Assembly: GCA_030549335.1 (NCBI GenBank)
Contig: CM060194.1
Span: 69,662,077 to 69,726,076, forward strand
Length of the DNA: 64,000 bases
Direction: 5' to 3'
Origin: Pontederia crassipes
Lineage: Eukaryota > Streptophyta > Magnoliopsida > Commelinales > Pontederiaceae
The position numbers and the translations under genes are program-made. Position 1 is the first letter of the stretch; each line of letters begins with the position of its first letter. Below are positions 22,901 through 34,186 of this stretch, piece by piece. Below the pieces are notes generated by a model. It did no database searches. It was not told the origin of the DNA and saw only the letters and a list, made by a program, of their open reading frames with translations.

Positions 22901-25900
22901 TTTCGTATATAACTACTGAGATAAAATAAGGCACCATGCATCCAAAGGCAAACATGTGGGCCCTTATTCACATGAGGGCCATGTGATAAGTGGACACCTA
23001 ATGCCCTTGCCTTTTTTTTTCTTGTCTCTGGATGCATGGTACATTCAACATATCTTAAATGCACTTTAACCCATAGCTACCTAAAACAATGGAAAACATA
23101 AGATGCCATATTTGTTTTTATCAAGATGCGTAGTTTAACTACATTGACTTCCAAACAGCTTATCCTGAGTCATTTTCCTTGACAAAAATATTCATCATCT
23201 AAAAGATTAGAAAATAGAAGACAAAAGCACAAGACAAGGACTTTCAACATATGGCAAATTATCAATTCAATCATTTTTTTACGAGAACTATCAATTCAAT
23301 CATAATAATGGCCAAGACCAGTTAAGCAGTTCATTTGCAAAAGAATAAAAAACCTAGGAGAAGAGAGAAAACATTGTGTTTAAATAGTTTCCTTTTAATA
23401 GAGGTGAAATGGTTCTGTGTTATAATTTATGCATGGAAGAGAAGCTTATATTGTGCTGATTTAAAGCAGGTATGTCACTGTTTTTGGTCTAAGATATCGT
23501 ACTTGTCTATTCATTAGTTGCTAATCATGACAACAAAAATTGAAGCATTCTGTGAAACCTCAAGAATACCATAGTATCAGTGTCCCTAAAATCCAAATTC
23601 ATACGCTATTTATGTATTTCTCTATTTCAAAACATCCACAAGAGTAGCTAGTAAACCACCCTCTCAAACTATAGTGGTTAATTTGACCTTTCAAAGCTTC
23701 TAAAAAACTCACACCAAAGAAAGAAGCATGATGGTCAAGTGCAAACCAACCTGATCCTTTCTGCCACTAAAATTTTAATTTGAATCATACATTCCAACTA
23801 CTCATAAATTCCTTGTTCATATTCAGCCTATGTTTTTTTATTTTAAATCTTGCATACTTTTGATTCCATGTATTTCAATTTTTTCTCTAATAATACTGTT
23901 ACGGTTAATTAACCTGTCTTCTTATAAAGGAAAAAATGATCTCAGGTTTTCATAGCATCAGCAAAATCTCTATGAAAAAAAAAATATTTGGATAGTTGAA
24001 CATTATGCACATACAACTTTTGAATTTCTTTTTAAAAAATTGTGAGTTTTTTTAATATGGGAGGATACCCTACGAGGTAAAACTTTTGAATTTTAACAAT
24101 ATTATTTTTACGTTCCAGAGAAATTTTCATGATTGCCTGCTATAATTCCCACTAAACTAATGTATAAGTTATTCAGTAAAGATTTACAAACTAATATTGA
24201 AACAAGTTCACCATGCATCTCACCCTGCAAGCTCTGCTCCCGAACTAGTGTGAAAGCTATTAATGAGTAGAGCTGTAGCTGTTCCACTGGGATAGGTAAG
24301 TTTGTAATCAATGACCATTACCTGCAACCATCAAACCAAATTAACTAGTAATATGCTGATAGGACACCACTTTATATTAGTTAGAAAGATAGTGGACTGA
24401 TTAAGAGTATAGTGGGTACTTACAACTTTCATGTTCATGTTCTCTGCCATTAGATATGTTGTATAGTTGTAGCAATCAATCCCTCATGTTATAAATATAT
24501 TTTTGAGGGGACATGTTATAAATATATTGATGGACTCTAGCTTTATTTTCAGCAATTGAAATGTGTTTATCAACAATCTAATTGGAGTTTTGACCACTCC
24601 AAACAGATTATTTTATTATGAAGATTTATCATCTTGAGCGGACAAATTATTGGCTTGTGTATAAGACTCTTGCACTTTACTACAAATAATATCTATCCTA
24701 TTTCCCATTTCATAGTCACATTTTCAGCATCTATCATTTTGGTATCAGAGCTTCAAAGATCCTAACACCAAAGCACAAAGAAACAACACTCATCTAGGAG
24801 AAATCAGCATCAATGAAGATCATAAAGGAAAGTTCATTTCATAAGAAAAAAAAGTTGAAAGTTTACATTGGCCCAAACATCCTTTCCAACATCTTCACAC
24901 CAAGATGGACTTTGTTAAGTATGCAGGCATCAACATCGTGCTTGCAGAAAAATATCAATCTTTTTTTTTCCTCCACCTTGAGGATGGTAAAATTTAGGGA
25001 AATGCATTGATAGGACACCATTTGTTGTATTAGTTACAAAGATAGTGGACTAACTAAGAGGGGTAGTTATAACTTTCATTTTATTTTTCCGTCATTAGTT
25101 ATGTTATATAGTTACAGTAACTAACCCCTTACATCTTTTTCATTGAGGAAACTAGCCCCTCATGTTACAAATATAATGATTGGCTCTAACTTTATTTTCA
25201 ACTTTTGAAATATGCTTATCAACTATGTAATTGAGGCTTTGTCCTCTCCACAAACTATTTTATTATGAAAATTTTCATCTCAAACAGACAAGTCACTAGT
25301 AGTGATTATATTTAAGATTCTTGCACTTTTACTATTAATAATATCTATCCTATTTGCATTCTCAGTCACATTTTCAACATCTATCATACTGATATTAGAG
25401 TCTTAAAGATCTTAACACCAAAGCACAGAAACAACACTCATCCAGGGGTAATCGGCTTTAATGTACATCACAAACGAAAATTCATTTTACAAGACATTCT
25501 TTCCAACATCTTGACACCAAGATGGACTTTCTTAAGTTTAGAGACATCAACATTGTTCTTGAGAAAAAATTATTTCTTTTATCTGCCTTGAGGACAGGAC
25601 AATAATTTATGGAGTATTGATAGGATACCACTTTTTATTAGCTAGAAAGATAATGGACTGATTAAGAGTTTAATGGGTAGTTACAACTTCCATATGTATG
25701 TTCTCCAACATTAGTATATGTTATATAGTTGCAACCAACCTCTCGCCTTATAAATATATTGATGGGTTCAACTTTATTTTCAGCCTTTGAAATGTGTTTA
25801 TTAACTATATGGTTGAAGTTTGGTCCACTCCTAGAACAGATAATTTATTAGTAATTAGTATGTTTAAAATCTTTGCACTCTTACTAGTAAGCAGTAATAA

Positions 25901-28900
25901 TATCTATATATCCTATTTCATTTTCAATCACATTTGTCAAAATACTTCCAAAGTTCATTCACAATTTGTTTTTTGAGAAAAAGAAGGATGACTAAGAAGT
26001 TGCTGGTCATCAAGAAATCTCTCAAGAATTATAGCGCTTTGATTAATTTATCATTCCTATTCATTAATCATATCCATTAGGGTTTGTTCATGTAACTTAG
26101 TTAAACTTTAGTAACAAATTTCAACAGTCCTTGTGTGATTATGTGCCCAAAGTTCTTCCTGATACTGCAATATTGCATATGCTAACTGCATTATTTAATA
26201 ATTCAATGATATCAAAATAATAACAGATAGTAACACAGAACTGGAAAGACATGATAATCACATTAACCGTTTTCTTTTTTAAGATAGAAAATCATCATAT
26301 ACAATTTGATAATGCTTAAAGAAAATAATATCTCTTTCATGCAAAGCTTATAGGACTATGCAAAACTTGTATACATATAGAACATTGCTATCATTTTTTT
26401 TCGGTCGAGAACCACCAATGTCAATGCTACCGACTAATCCGGTGTTTGAGCGGGAGTGATGCCAAAGTAGTGACTCTGGAAATCGAACAGTGAAGCTAAT
26501 CAAGCAGCACGTTATATTGCAAATCTTGCTATAGCATCATTTTAGGACACATTGGGGGAGGACTCGCAACCTCATGAAGACCTTAATATTTTATACTCGA
26601 ACTCTTTATGTCTTATCACTAATAGTAATGCACGAGGATGCACGGTTTCTTTCCCTCATAAATGGTTCCCCAGTCGATGGTTGGATTCAACCTCAACGTG
26701 GAGTCCGCCAAGGCTGCCCACTTGCCCCAATGTTATTTGTACTTGCAGTTGATGCGCTGGCCCGTTGCACATTTTCCTTGTGTAATGCTGGTCTCATATC
26801 CGGGTTCACAGGCAATATAAGTCGGGGCTCAATCATTCCACTCCTGCAATATGCCGACGATACTACATTCTTCATCGAAGGCTCTAGCGTAGCAGCAAGG
26901 ATGACTTCTATCCTAATGAAGATCTTTGGAGATTTTTCTGGTTTAAACATTAACCATTTAAAATCTTCATTTATACCTTTTGGGATGGATGATCAAGAGG
27001 CAGCTAGTTGTTCTACGATACTAGAAACAGCTATAGGCAGCCTCTCATTAACATATTTGGGCCTGCCTCTAACGAATAAGAGGACCCGAGTCAAAGAGAA
27101 GACACCGGTCATTGAGAGGGTGGAGCAGCAACTTGAGGGCTGGAGTGCAAAGCTACTATCCAAAGGAGGGTCACTTACTCTTGTGCAGACAGTTCTATCA
27201 GCAATTCCAGTGTATTTCTTATCTGTATTACCTCTACCAAAATCAGTCGAAGTACGCCTTGACTCGATTAGGAGCAAATTTTTTTGGACACATTCTGGAA
27301 GGAATAATCAAGATGTTCATCTGGTGACATGGAAGGATATCTGCAGGCCTCATTCTGAAGGAGGTTTGGATGTACGGGTACTTCGAAGAGCAAATGAAGC
27401 ATTGCTATCAAAATGGGCATACAAAATCTTGAGCAACACAAATGACATATGGTCATCCATTATCTTCGCATGTCATGGGAGAGTTCGATCTTGGGAACAA
27501 CGAATGGTGACGCGAAGTGGATGCTCATCTTTTTGGAAGGGGGTGATGGCTACATTACCAAAGATCAGATCATGTATCTCGCTGAGGCTAGGTAATGGAA
27601 GAGAGCTTCGCTTTTGGAAAGATCCCTAGGCTGGACCTAATTCACTAGCACAACTATTCCCTAGGCTATATGCCATTGCAGCAGACAAAGACATCAAGGT
27701 GGCAAAATGTTGGTCCACATCGGGAGGTCACAATGGGGCCTAGCTGCCATCTTTCACAAGTAATTTGTTGGACCAACGAATTGATGATTTTGTTGACTTA
27801 CTTGATAAATTGGATGGATATGCTCTTGAAGATAATATAAGGGACAGCTGGGTATGGCCGGTTGGTGTTTTTTCAGCTCGTAAAGTATATGAGACGTTAA
27901 GTGCAACTGATATAATTGATGATGATGACTTGAAGTCGGACTGCACCATTATATGGAGGAGCTCAATACCGCTAAGAATTAAAATTTTCGCTTGCCTTCT
28001 TCGACGTATGGACAATCATCACCAAATCTTATAGATCCCGATGGCGGCCTGAGGCTGATATCACATGTGTTTTGTGCAATAATGTTGTCGAGGATATTAA
28101 ACACTTGTTTTTTGAATGTGAGGTGGCAAGAGAAGTATGGACAATCATCAGAAGTCAATGGCTTAATGTATCATTGGTAGAAGCATTTTGGAGCTCCTTT
28201 CGGAGTGGTAATGTGATGGGGAACTAGCGAAGATATGTCTCGAGGCGGAGCAGAGTACTAACCTTATCTACTCTATGGGCAATCTGGTCACAAAGGAATG
28301 CAGTCATCTTCAGAAACGGGCGATGCTACACGGATAATATTGCCACGCAGGCTGTAGAGTTATGTAATATGGTCGTGCGAGTAGTGGTGGAGGGAGAATT
28401 CAGCATTCAATTACTTATGTTGTAATTATGATGTAACCTGTTTTTATTATTAATAAATTTGGATGTCTACCAAAATGGTAGTCATCCTTTCTGTTCTCAA
28501 AAAAAAAAAAAAAGCTTAATAAGAACCTGGATAAGAAAAAATCTGGCTGAAGTATGTAAGGTGGTTTACTTTATCTTTCAGTACCTATTCAGTTTCATTT
28601 GGATTTTTAATTAGAAGAGAATATTCTATGATTTTAACCACAGGACAAGAGTCAATCCTTTGTGCGAAGTAATCATCCAGATATTGAGGGTAGATGTGTG
28701 GGTGATATGTAGAGTATCTCTCCTTTGCTGGGAGATCATATGCAGCCCAAGCCATGATCTCTTCATTATTAAAAGAGTAACTAAACCATTACGCAAAAGC
28801 TCGCCTATCTTGTAACTGAAAAATAAACTCGACTCCATTACTTCAGCTAGATCTAAATTTTGCTAACAACTTTAAGTATTTTAAAACAATTGTTCAACCA

Positions 28901-30808
28901 TATAGGACACCATGTAACTCTGATACTTGCTCAATTCTAGGACATATTCCAAGCATCCATTTTTAAATATACCCCTTTAGATCAGTTTATAGAAGCCATT
29001 AATGTTGAGATCAGCAAAATAAGCTCTCTTCTTGGTTGTACATTAAGGTATTTGTTGCCTGTATTACTGTCACAGTAGTTGACTTTTTTTGAAGTGGACT
29101 TGACTTGTATTTATCATAAAATTAATCCAAGAACTGTAAAATATAACATATTCCAGCTCAAACTAAGGTTCTCATCAAACAAATTTAAAATTTTACATGA
29201 AATAGATAATGCCCATTTGAAGCATACACAGAATAGATTATCAAATCAAATGTATTACAGACACTGCAGGAGTATGTACATAGAAATTTTGGAGTATACT
29301 CCAACCATAACTTTTATAAATTGAATCAGTCGTACCTTGCGCAGTGTGACAAGGCTAAATAGCCCAAGGAAGCTCACAACAAACATGAAGGCAATCATCC
29401 AACTCAATGATGGATTTTTAACATCCTCGGGCCTATTACCAGGATAATCAGCTCCTATAAGCTCATATGTTCTTTGATTCATGGACAGCATATATGACCC
29501 GAATCCTCCTGCGAAGGAAGTCCTAGTCATTGACCGCCAATAGTTTAATTGCAGAAATGAGAGAACTGATACACAGTATTATAATCACTTGGTTATGATA
29601 GTCATGAAGTTCCAGTTTAAACAAAATTTTCGAAGATAATATGATCACCAGGTTATCGGACTTGATATCTAAAGGGAAAGTTCTATCTGCTAATGAAGGA
29701 TCTTACTTTAATCAATCATAGCCACAACGCCCTGCACAGAAGGAAGAAAATATATGTTCCAGCAAGAGTATATATATTTTAGTTACAAATTATACTGCAT
29801 AAATAAGAGTAAAGTTACAACATAGAGATTAGTGATTATATGGGCGTAGAGCCTTCATTAGGCCAAGGCATTTCTTTCATTAAAAAGGTCCGACAGAAAA
29901 TGAGGTAAAATCCGACGACAGTTGTTCAAGTTTCCTAAAATCAGATGAATCATGACAAGTGAATTAAAAGAAAGTAAAAACAAAATTCGAAAATGATAAG
30001 GACTCCAAACAACTCGTAATTTAGAATGTCAAGAGTCAACAAAAAGCATATATTTGTTTTCGCTTGAATTCCACGAAAAGAATAACGAATTCAAAGATGA
30101 GAGAGAACAGGCAAATAATGTAAAACACAGGAAGAAAAAAAGGGATAAACAACAGAATCCCATGTTTGGTTCAGAAAATTCCGAAAAAAAAACACAACCT
30201 TTTATTATTTTAAGCAAATCAACAAAGTGCTCGAACAAGAACAAAATCACGAGTCTCTTCAAGTCCGCCAAAAGAACAGTGAATTCCGCAACAAGCAAAA
30301 GCTGGCACAAGAAATTCCAAGTAAATCCCGTAGAAGTAACAGATCAGAAAAAAGAACCAGTTCAGCAAAATGACATCTTTGATTCGGAAAAACTCGAGCC
30401 ATCTCCACCCAATTCAACAGAGAATTCAGCCACCAAAGGATTACCACTGAAGGCCAGTCCGTAGCACGCCACGACGCATGTCTGTATGACCGTGTTCTCC
30501 TGCCTGGTGAACGGCTTCGCGAACACCCCGATCCTCTCGGCGAAAGCCGTCCAGCTCCGAACGAAGAAGAAGCCGAGAAGCCCCGCGGCGACGTTGAGCG
30601 AGGGGATGACCCCCACTGTGAGATTGAGCTTGTGGGTGATGATGCAGAAGAGAGTCCCCAAGAGGGCGCTGACGAGGAGACCTCGGATGGTGATCTGCTC
30701 CTTCCATGGCGGGATAGTTTCCTCCTCGGACACCTTCCCTTCGCCGGCGGTCGCCGGCGACAAGAGGGGCTCCGATATCTCCACTGCCGTGGTGGATTCC
30801 GTCCCCAT
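16997..30808 (-). CDS. YSL6-like: Yellow Stripe-Like (YSL) metal-nicotianamine transporter, YSL4/YSL6 clade, complete seven-exon gene
   Basis: Exons on the minus strand: 30808-30445, 29508-29336, 24321-24224, 22853-22716, 19957-19768, 19115-18983, 17925-16997. All junctions are GT/AG and phases agree, giving 674 residues, the normal YSL length. This is an oligopeptide-transporter-family membrane protein with many hydrophobic segments. Diagnostic stretches are [80 protein letters not shown] and [20 protein letters not shown]. YSLs move Fe, Mn and other metals chelated by nicotianamine. Arabidopsis YSL4/YSL6 are reported in internal-membrane iron release and rice YSL6 in manganese handling. Clade assignment rests on the N-terminal MGTE...EISE...LL pattern and the C-terminal CMYF. 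Exon 1 is GC-rich. Introns 2 and 4 are swollen by transposons, but the reading frame is intact. Confidence 0.94.
17926..18982 (-). other. YSL intron 6
   Basis: About 1.06 kb, AT-rich, with proper GT/AG ends. No transposon or RNA structure recognised. Confidence 0.7.
20215..22230 (-). CDS. RTE LINE reverse transcriptase ORF, uninterrupted 671 codons
   Basis: A long open frame that stays open upstream of the first ATG to about 22303. The N-terminal part (residues 1-200, with the [15 protein letters not shown] stretch) links the missing endonuclease to the polymerase. Polymerase motifs include [19 protein letters not shown], the NYRGIKLMS region, [46 protein letters not shown] and the catalytic [12 protein letters not shown]. 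The C-terminal region has [10 protein letters not shown] and an Arg-rich end. No stop or frameshift interrupts it, so the insertion looks younger than the other elements here. As the endonuclease is missing, it should not transpose on its own. Confidence 0.88.
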   Translation of the reverse strand: MWELEGDASIMWKNVAKKVEMVAKAILGESKGFGPRDKETWWWNEEVQEKVRNKKNCFKAIHLDNSSDNWEKYRLAKREAKKAVSDARAKAYEGFYKELGTKAGEQRIYKIARNKEKESRDLDQVRCIKNEVGKVLVTEGDIKNRWEEYFYKLFNDGCEGSRCDLEDLTVSECELNRSFYRRIRVSEVSEALKKMENGKAVGPDGIPIEVWKCLGEKCVLWLCKLFNEILRSKKMPDDWRLSTLVPIYKNKGDIQNCANYRGIKLMSHTMKLWEKVIEHRLRMETSISERQFGFMPGRSTTEAIYLLRGMMEKYRSRRRDLHMAFIDLEKAYDRVPRDVLWKALQKKRVNVAYIKVIQDMYDGALTRVRTPGGETNEFPIGIGLHQGSALSPYLFNLVIDAITESITEEVPKCMLFADDIVLLADSREEINTKLEIWRDTLESKGFRLSRNKTEYMHSNFTNKQLRDDLKVRLGEDIIPQVKFKYLGSIVRQDGEIDDDVNHRIQAGWCKWRKATGVLCDRKVPNKVKGKFYRTAIRPAVLYGSECWAMKGQHERKVGVAEMRMLRWMCGHTRLDKIRNDHIRERVGVAPISEKMVENRLRWFGHVQRRPLDAPVRRVDQIIWSPIKRGRGRPRRTLGELIEQDLLVNNIPKGLVTNRAEWRRMIHVADPT
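22302..22350. repeat. 17-bp tandem repeat (about 2.9 units) at the LINE 5' end
   Basis: The unit GATCAAAAACTGTTCGG starts at 22302, 22319 and 22336. The last unit lacks the final GG. It sits at the truncated 5' end of the RTE element, just before the duplicated flank. Confidence 0.9.
22854..24223 (-). other. YSL intron 3
   Basis: About 1.37 kb of AT-rich DNA with GT/AG borders. No mobile element recognised. Confidence 0.65.
24357..24736 (+). repeat. TRIM LTR 1
   Basis: 380 bp, TGATAG...CTATCA, best preserved of the three. Confidence 0.85.
24740..24751 (+). promoter_or_regulatory. TRIM primer-binding site (tRNA-iMet)
   Basis: TGGTATCAGAGC three bases after the end of LTR 1. Confidence 0.85.
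25008..25386 (+). repeat. TRIM LTR 2 (shared middle LTR)
   Basis: 379 bp, aligning with LTR 1 along its length. Confidence 0.85.
25618..25939 (+). repeat. TRIM LTR 3
   Basis: About 322 bp. It starts TGATAGGATACCA and follows the other LTRs to about 25925; the end is diverged or shortened. Confidence 0.75.
25940..26539. other. YSL intron 2 between the TRIM and the L1 element
   Basis: No gene seen. The part 26398-26535 is less AT-rich than its surroundings (CGGTCGAGAACCACCAATG and so on) and may be transposon-derived, perhaps the 5' flank of the LINE. I could not assign it. Confidence 0.4.
26574..27629 (+). pseudogene. L1 LINE reverse transcriptase fragment
   Basis: A 351-codon open segment covering the C-terminal half of the reverse transcriptase. 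It contains the [20 protein letters not shown] stretch ([10 protein letters not shown] follows), the catalytic [21 protein letters not shown] and [10 protein letters not shown], then the [19 protein letters not shown] thumb region and [18 protein letters not shown]. The upstream palm and endonuclease are absent, and a stop ends the frame at 27629. Confidence 0.88.
27765..28210 (+). pseudogene. L1 LINE C-terminal zinc-finger (zf-RVT) region, frame-broken
   Basis: 27765-28034 reads as the region before the zinc finger ([17 protein letters not shown], then [18 protein letters not shown]). After a frame change, about 28050-28180 encodes [20 protein letters not shown], the CxxC...H...C pattern of plant LINE C-termini. 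Together with the upstream fragment it is one decayed polyprotein. Confidence 0.8.
28515..29335 (-). other. Remainder of YSL intron 2
   Basis: AT-rich, without recognisable features. The intron 2 acceptor is at 24322 and its donor at 29335. Confidence 0.6.
29509..30444 (-). other. YSL intron 1
   Basis: 0.94 kb with GT/AG borders. The 136-codon open frame on the plus strand at 30054-30464 is Lys/Asn-rich, has no family resemblance and overlaps exon 1. Confidence 0.65.
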
Positions 30809-31959
30809 TGGATGCTGGATCCGGTGTTCAGCAGGACGGATAAAAGAAACGAATGGAGAGGAAGAGACGAAAGGGAATTGGACGAAACTGGCGGTGACGT
30901 TTCAGCAACTGTAATAATAATAACAATAATGTACCCACCAAAAAATTTAATATGCACCTTTATTTTATTATATTTGCTTGCTCCATCCTGATCAAATTTA
31001 TAATTTTAAATAATTAAATTGGATTTGTTTGGATCCGAACACAATTTTACTAGTTAATTATATATCAACTAAAATTTATTATTCATATTATATTACATAA
31101 TTCAATATCCACTTTGTTTAATATATAAATGTGTAATTTGCGTTTGGTGCAAATTTGCATTTGACATAATCGTACATGGCATGCTAATAATTTACATGGA
31201 AAAAGCTGGCACATCCAATTTCTCCATATTCGGAATGTTGATGCATATTAGTTACATTGGATTACCTTGGAGAATTTAAAATTCCAAACGTTACTCGTGT
31301 ACATGTTTTGTCTTATATTTAATAATATTCATATGTTTTTAAAAAAAAATGGATTGGATGCAGATGGGCAACTTGATATGGAATTATTGGTGGACGTCCT
31401 TTTTTTCCTTTAATTAATTATTTTACACTGGTGCCCTGTGGATCACGTAATAGAAAAGAATATGTTATTGAGAAATGAGGTTAACTAAATTACACTACAA
31501 AGATATGTAAAACAAAAATTCAGAAGTAGAAAGATATACAAAGATCTGTAATAAAATTTTTTTCATGGAATAATTTGAAGGACTTTGCATACTATATTTT
31601 CAAATATACCGTCTGTCAACAACATGTGAAAATCGAACGTTTCAATGATCTCTTCCAGCGTGCTTAAAGATTTAAAAATTCCCCAATAAAAATAGGAGGA
31701 TATCATCTTGAATTTTGTCAATTGAACTTTAAGGACATGATGTGATACAGACGGCAGTGAATCCATAAAGCAAAACATTTTCACTTTATACTGATAATAA
31801 AGTGGAAGCAAAAAAGAAGATTATCTGAGTACGTTAGTTTTTTTTATTTTTCACACTTCAATTTTAGCTTTTTGAAACTCGCATTGATTTTCGTACACAA
31901 ACTGATTACTGCTTGCTGGACGATTGAAAAAGATAATTTCAATGTTGGATAAATATGCT
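30809..31959. other. Intergenic region with YSL promoter
   Basis: The first about 110 bases upstream of the YSL ATG are GC-rich to neutral with pyrimidine stretches on the minus strand, like a leader. A TATAATAAAAT run on the minus strand near 30962-30976 is a weak TATA candidate. Beyond it the DNA is AT-rich with no gene. Confidence 0.45.
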
Positions 31960-32753
31960 CAGGGGTGAGCAAATTTACATGGGGATCGAGTCTCGATTTA
32001 CTCCAAATTTTTAACAATTTATTTCGATCCCAACTCTGGCTTCGACTGGGTCAAATTGAGACAAAATTATCCCAATTTCGTCATAAAAAATAAATATAAT
32101 AATAAAAAATGTAATAGTAATATATAAATATAGTATCTATCAATTAAATTACATATATGATAAAATATAAACTTTTAATTAAATTAAGTATTTTTTCGTT
32201 AACCCTCTTAACTATGAATTTTTTTCGCATATATTCTCGTCTTTCAATATTCTGTTGATCCCTCTTGAACTATATCGTCGTTTTCACTTAAGTCCATCTG
32301 TTAACCTCCGTCAACTTTTTCGTTAATTTTTATTTTTTTTATTTATGAAATGATCAAATTATCCTTCCCTCTAATATTGAAAATATAAAATAATATATTA
32401 TAAAAATAAAAAAATATTTCATTGCCCCCCCCGGCATTTCTTTTATATTTATTATTTATATTATTTTAAGTTTTGAGGATAATTTTGACATTTCATAAAA
32501 AGATAAAAATTAACGAAAAAAATTAATAGAGGTTGATGGATGAACTTCAGTAAAAAAAAGGCGGTATAATTCGGGGGATCAACGAAATATTTGAAAGATA
32601 TGAGTAGACAAAAAAAAAGTTTATAATACAAAAAGGTCAAGGGAACAAATCCTTAAATTAAATATAATAATTTAATATATTAATATAACATAGCTCCAAC
32701 TACATCTCGCTCGAGTCTCAAAGAATAAGATAGACCCGATCCATGCTCACCTG
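31960..32753. mobile_element. hAT-like MITE, hosting a nested MULE MITE
   Basis: Ends read CAGGGGTGAGCA on the left and, inverted, CAGGTGAGCATGG on the right, similar to hAT-family termini. The interior is AT-rich and noncoding. No clean 8-bp target duplication was seen, so the assignment is tentative. Similar GGGGTGAG-type starts occur near 59192. Confidence 0.4.
32179..32661. mobile_element. MULE-type MITE with long terminal inverted repeats and 9-bp target duplication
   Basis: The element (32188-32652, 465 bp) has inverted arms of about 190 bp that can be aligned by eye. On the left are GTTGATCCCTCTTGAACTAT and TTCGTTAATTTTTATTTTTT; the same motifs are inverted on the right. It is flanked by TTAAATTAA at 32179-32187 and 32653-32661, an exact 9-bp duplication typical of Mutator-like elements. 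The centre has a C-run followed by GGC (about 32423-32436). No coding capacity. Confidence 0.85.
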
Positions 32754-34033
32754 TAGATATACTTCAAACATGTATTTGACACGATAGTTGACGATCTTCT
32801 CACATTTATCGAGATTGCGTATAAGATCATGTTGTTGGAGCATGGTTGGCAAAAAATTTAATTGACTATTGGACTAATGAAGCACGAGTATCAAAAAGTG
32901 AATCTCATTACAGATAGCTAAATGCAAATCATCCTTCCAAAAAGTAAATATGTCAATAAAGACCAAAATATCATATATTCAAAATTGGTGATTGTGCGAT
33001 GTTAAAGATTCCTCCCACATAAAAGCACGATGAAATTTAATAAAAGGCATAAATTGAGTCCACAATATATGCCGAACCCCTCCAGTCCGTGATACGATAG
33101 AACTTGCAGTTTGCATATTTGTAATGTGCTTTGGTATCCATGGGTGCATGTCTTCCATATATCCATACTTTTCAAATATAATCACAATGATGCAAATGCA
33201 ATCATAATGGAAGAGCCAAACCTAAATGGCAATGGAAGAACAAGGTCGGGTCGTGTCAACGATGAAGGTGACCTAGACATCAAATGGAGATTATGATGTC
33301 ATTTGTAAATTGGCAGAAGAGATGTGAAATTTTTTTTCTAAATTGTTCAAGTAAGTCATTGAAATTTTGATTACGAATTTATTTTTAATAAGATTATAAC
33401 ATAACAGCCTAAATTTTTAAAAATAAATTAATATTATTTATTTAATATATTAAAAACTTAAATTAAATTAGGAAATTAAGTAAGAGATTAAAGCTATAGA
33501 ATGTTAAAAAGATAGATGGAGTTTGAAATAGGAATTTTAATTTAAAAGTTAAAATTGAATTAAGAGATTAATTTATTTAACCTCTCTACCTCTCATTAAT
33601 CATAATTTATTTAAAAGTGTTTCAGCTTAGAATTAATTAAATATTTGACCAGAATATTATATCCCATAAATAGCCATCTATCTTTTCTTCACCTAAACCA
33701 TCTCTACCTCTCGTTGTGCACCCTCTTGTGCATCCCGACCACCAGCCACATCTCCCTCTCAATACCACCAGTGCATGTATGTCAAGGAAGTGACCATGTT
33801 TGGAGTTTGGACAGTGAAGAAGGTGGATTATTACAAGTAGGGTATTCTTAACGTCACTCCTCTAATTCTTAATGTCACTCTATTTTTCTCATTTTATCCT
33901 CTTATTTTTATTAATATTCCCACTTCAGTTCTCTCATATTATCTTTTCATCTTCCGACAATTATATATTTTATTTTATATTTTCCGACAATTTTATATAT
34001 ATAACTATATTATATATATATAATTATATTATG
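32754..34033. other. AT-rich intergenic DNA
   Basis: No gene recognised. Short open frames near 33111-33296 and 33645-33851 have no family resemblance. Confidence 0.5.
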
Positions 34034-34120
34034 AACTCTTATCTGCATATATCATATAGATAAATCTTAGATAGAACCACATAGTTTAGAAAAGGATGAA
34101 CACGACCCAATTTTCCGACA

Positions 34121-34186
<66 letters not shown>

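Larger units (their letters stand above)
24357..25939 (+). mobile_element. TRIM-like miniature LTR element with three LTRs, in YSL intron 2
   Basis: Arranged LTR-internal-LTR-internal-LTR: LTRs at 24357-24736, 25008-25386 and 25618-25939 (the last diverged at its end). Each begins TGATAGGA(C/T)ACCA; the first two end CTATCA. Next to LTR 1 a primer site for tRNA-iMet (TGGTATCAGAGC, 24740-24751) is well preserved; next to LTR 2 it is altered. Both internal parts (about 230-270 bp) share the CCTAACACCAAAGCACA and CACCAAGATGGACTTT blocks. There is no coding capacity, as expected for terminal-repeat retrotransposons in miniature. No target duplication was recognised. Confidence 0.85.
26540..28514 (+). 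mobile_element. 5'-truncated L1-type LINE in YSL intron 2, antisense to the gene
   Basis: A plant L1-like non-LTR element on the plus strand, opposite to YSL. It begins inside the reverse transcriptase and ends with a poly(A) run at 28499-28514, shortly after a TAATAAAT motif. The 5' limit is approximate. No clear target duplication could be chosen. Stops after 27629 and frame changes show that it is dead. Confidence 0.85.

Noticed and set aside
25940..26539. SINE before the L1 element
   Set aside because: No A and B boxes and no repeat termini could be recognised. Kept as unassigned.
30054..30464. Open frame of 136 codons on the plus strand in YSL intron 1
   Set aside because: Lys/Asn-rich, no family resemblance, overlaps YSL exon 1 in antisense.
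30259..30957. Long open frame of 232 codons on the minus strand overlapping YSL exon 1
   Set aside because: It is another frame of the GC-rich YSL exon 1. Its Arg/Ser-rich translation is compositional and matches no family.
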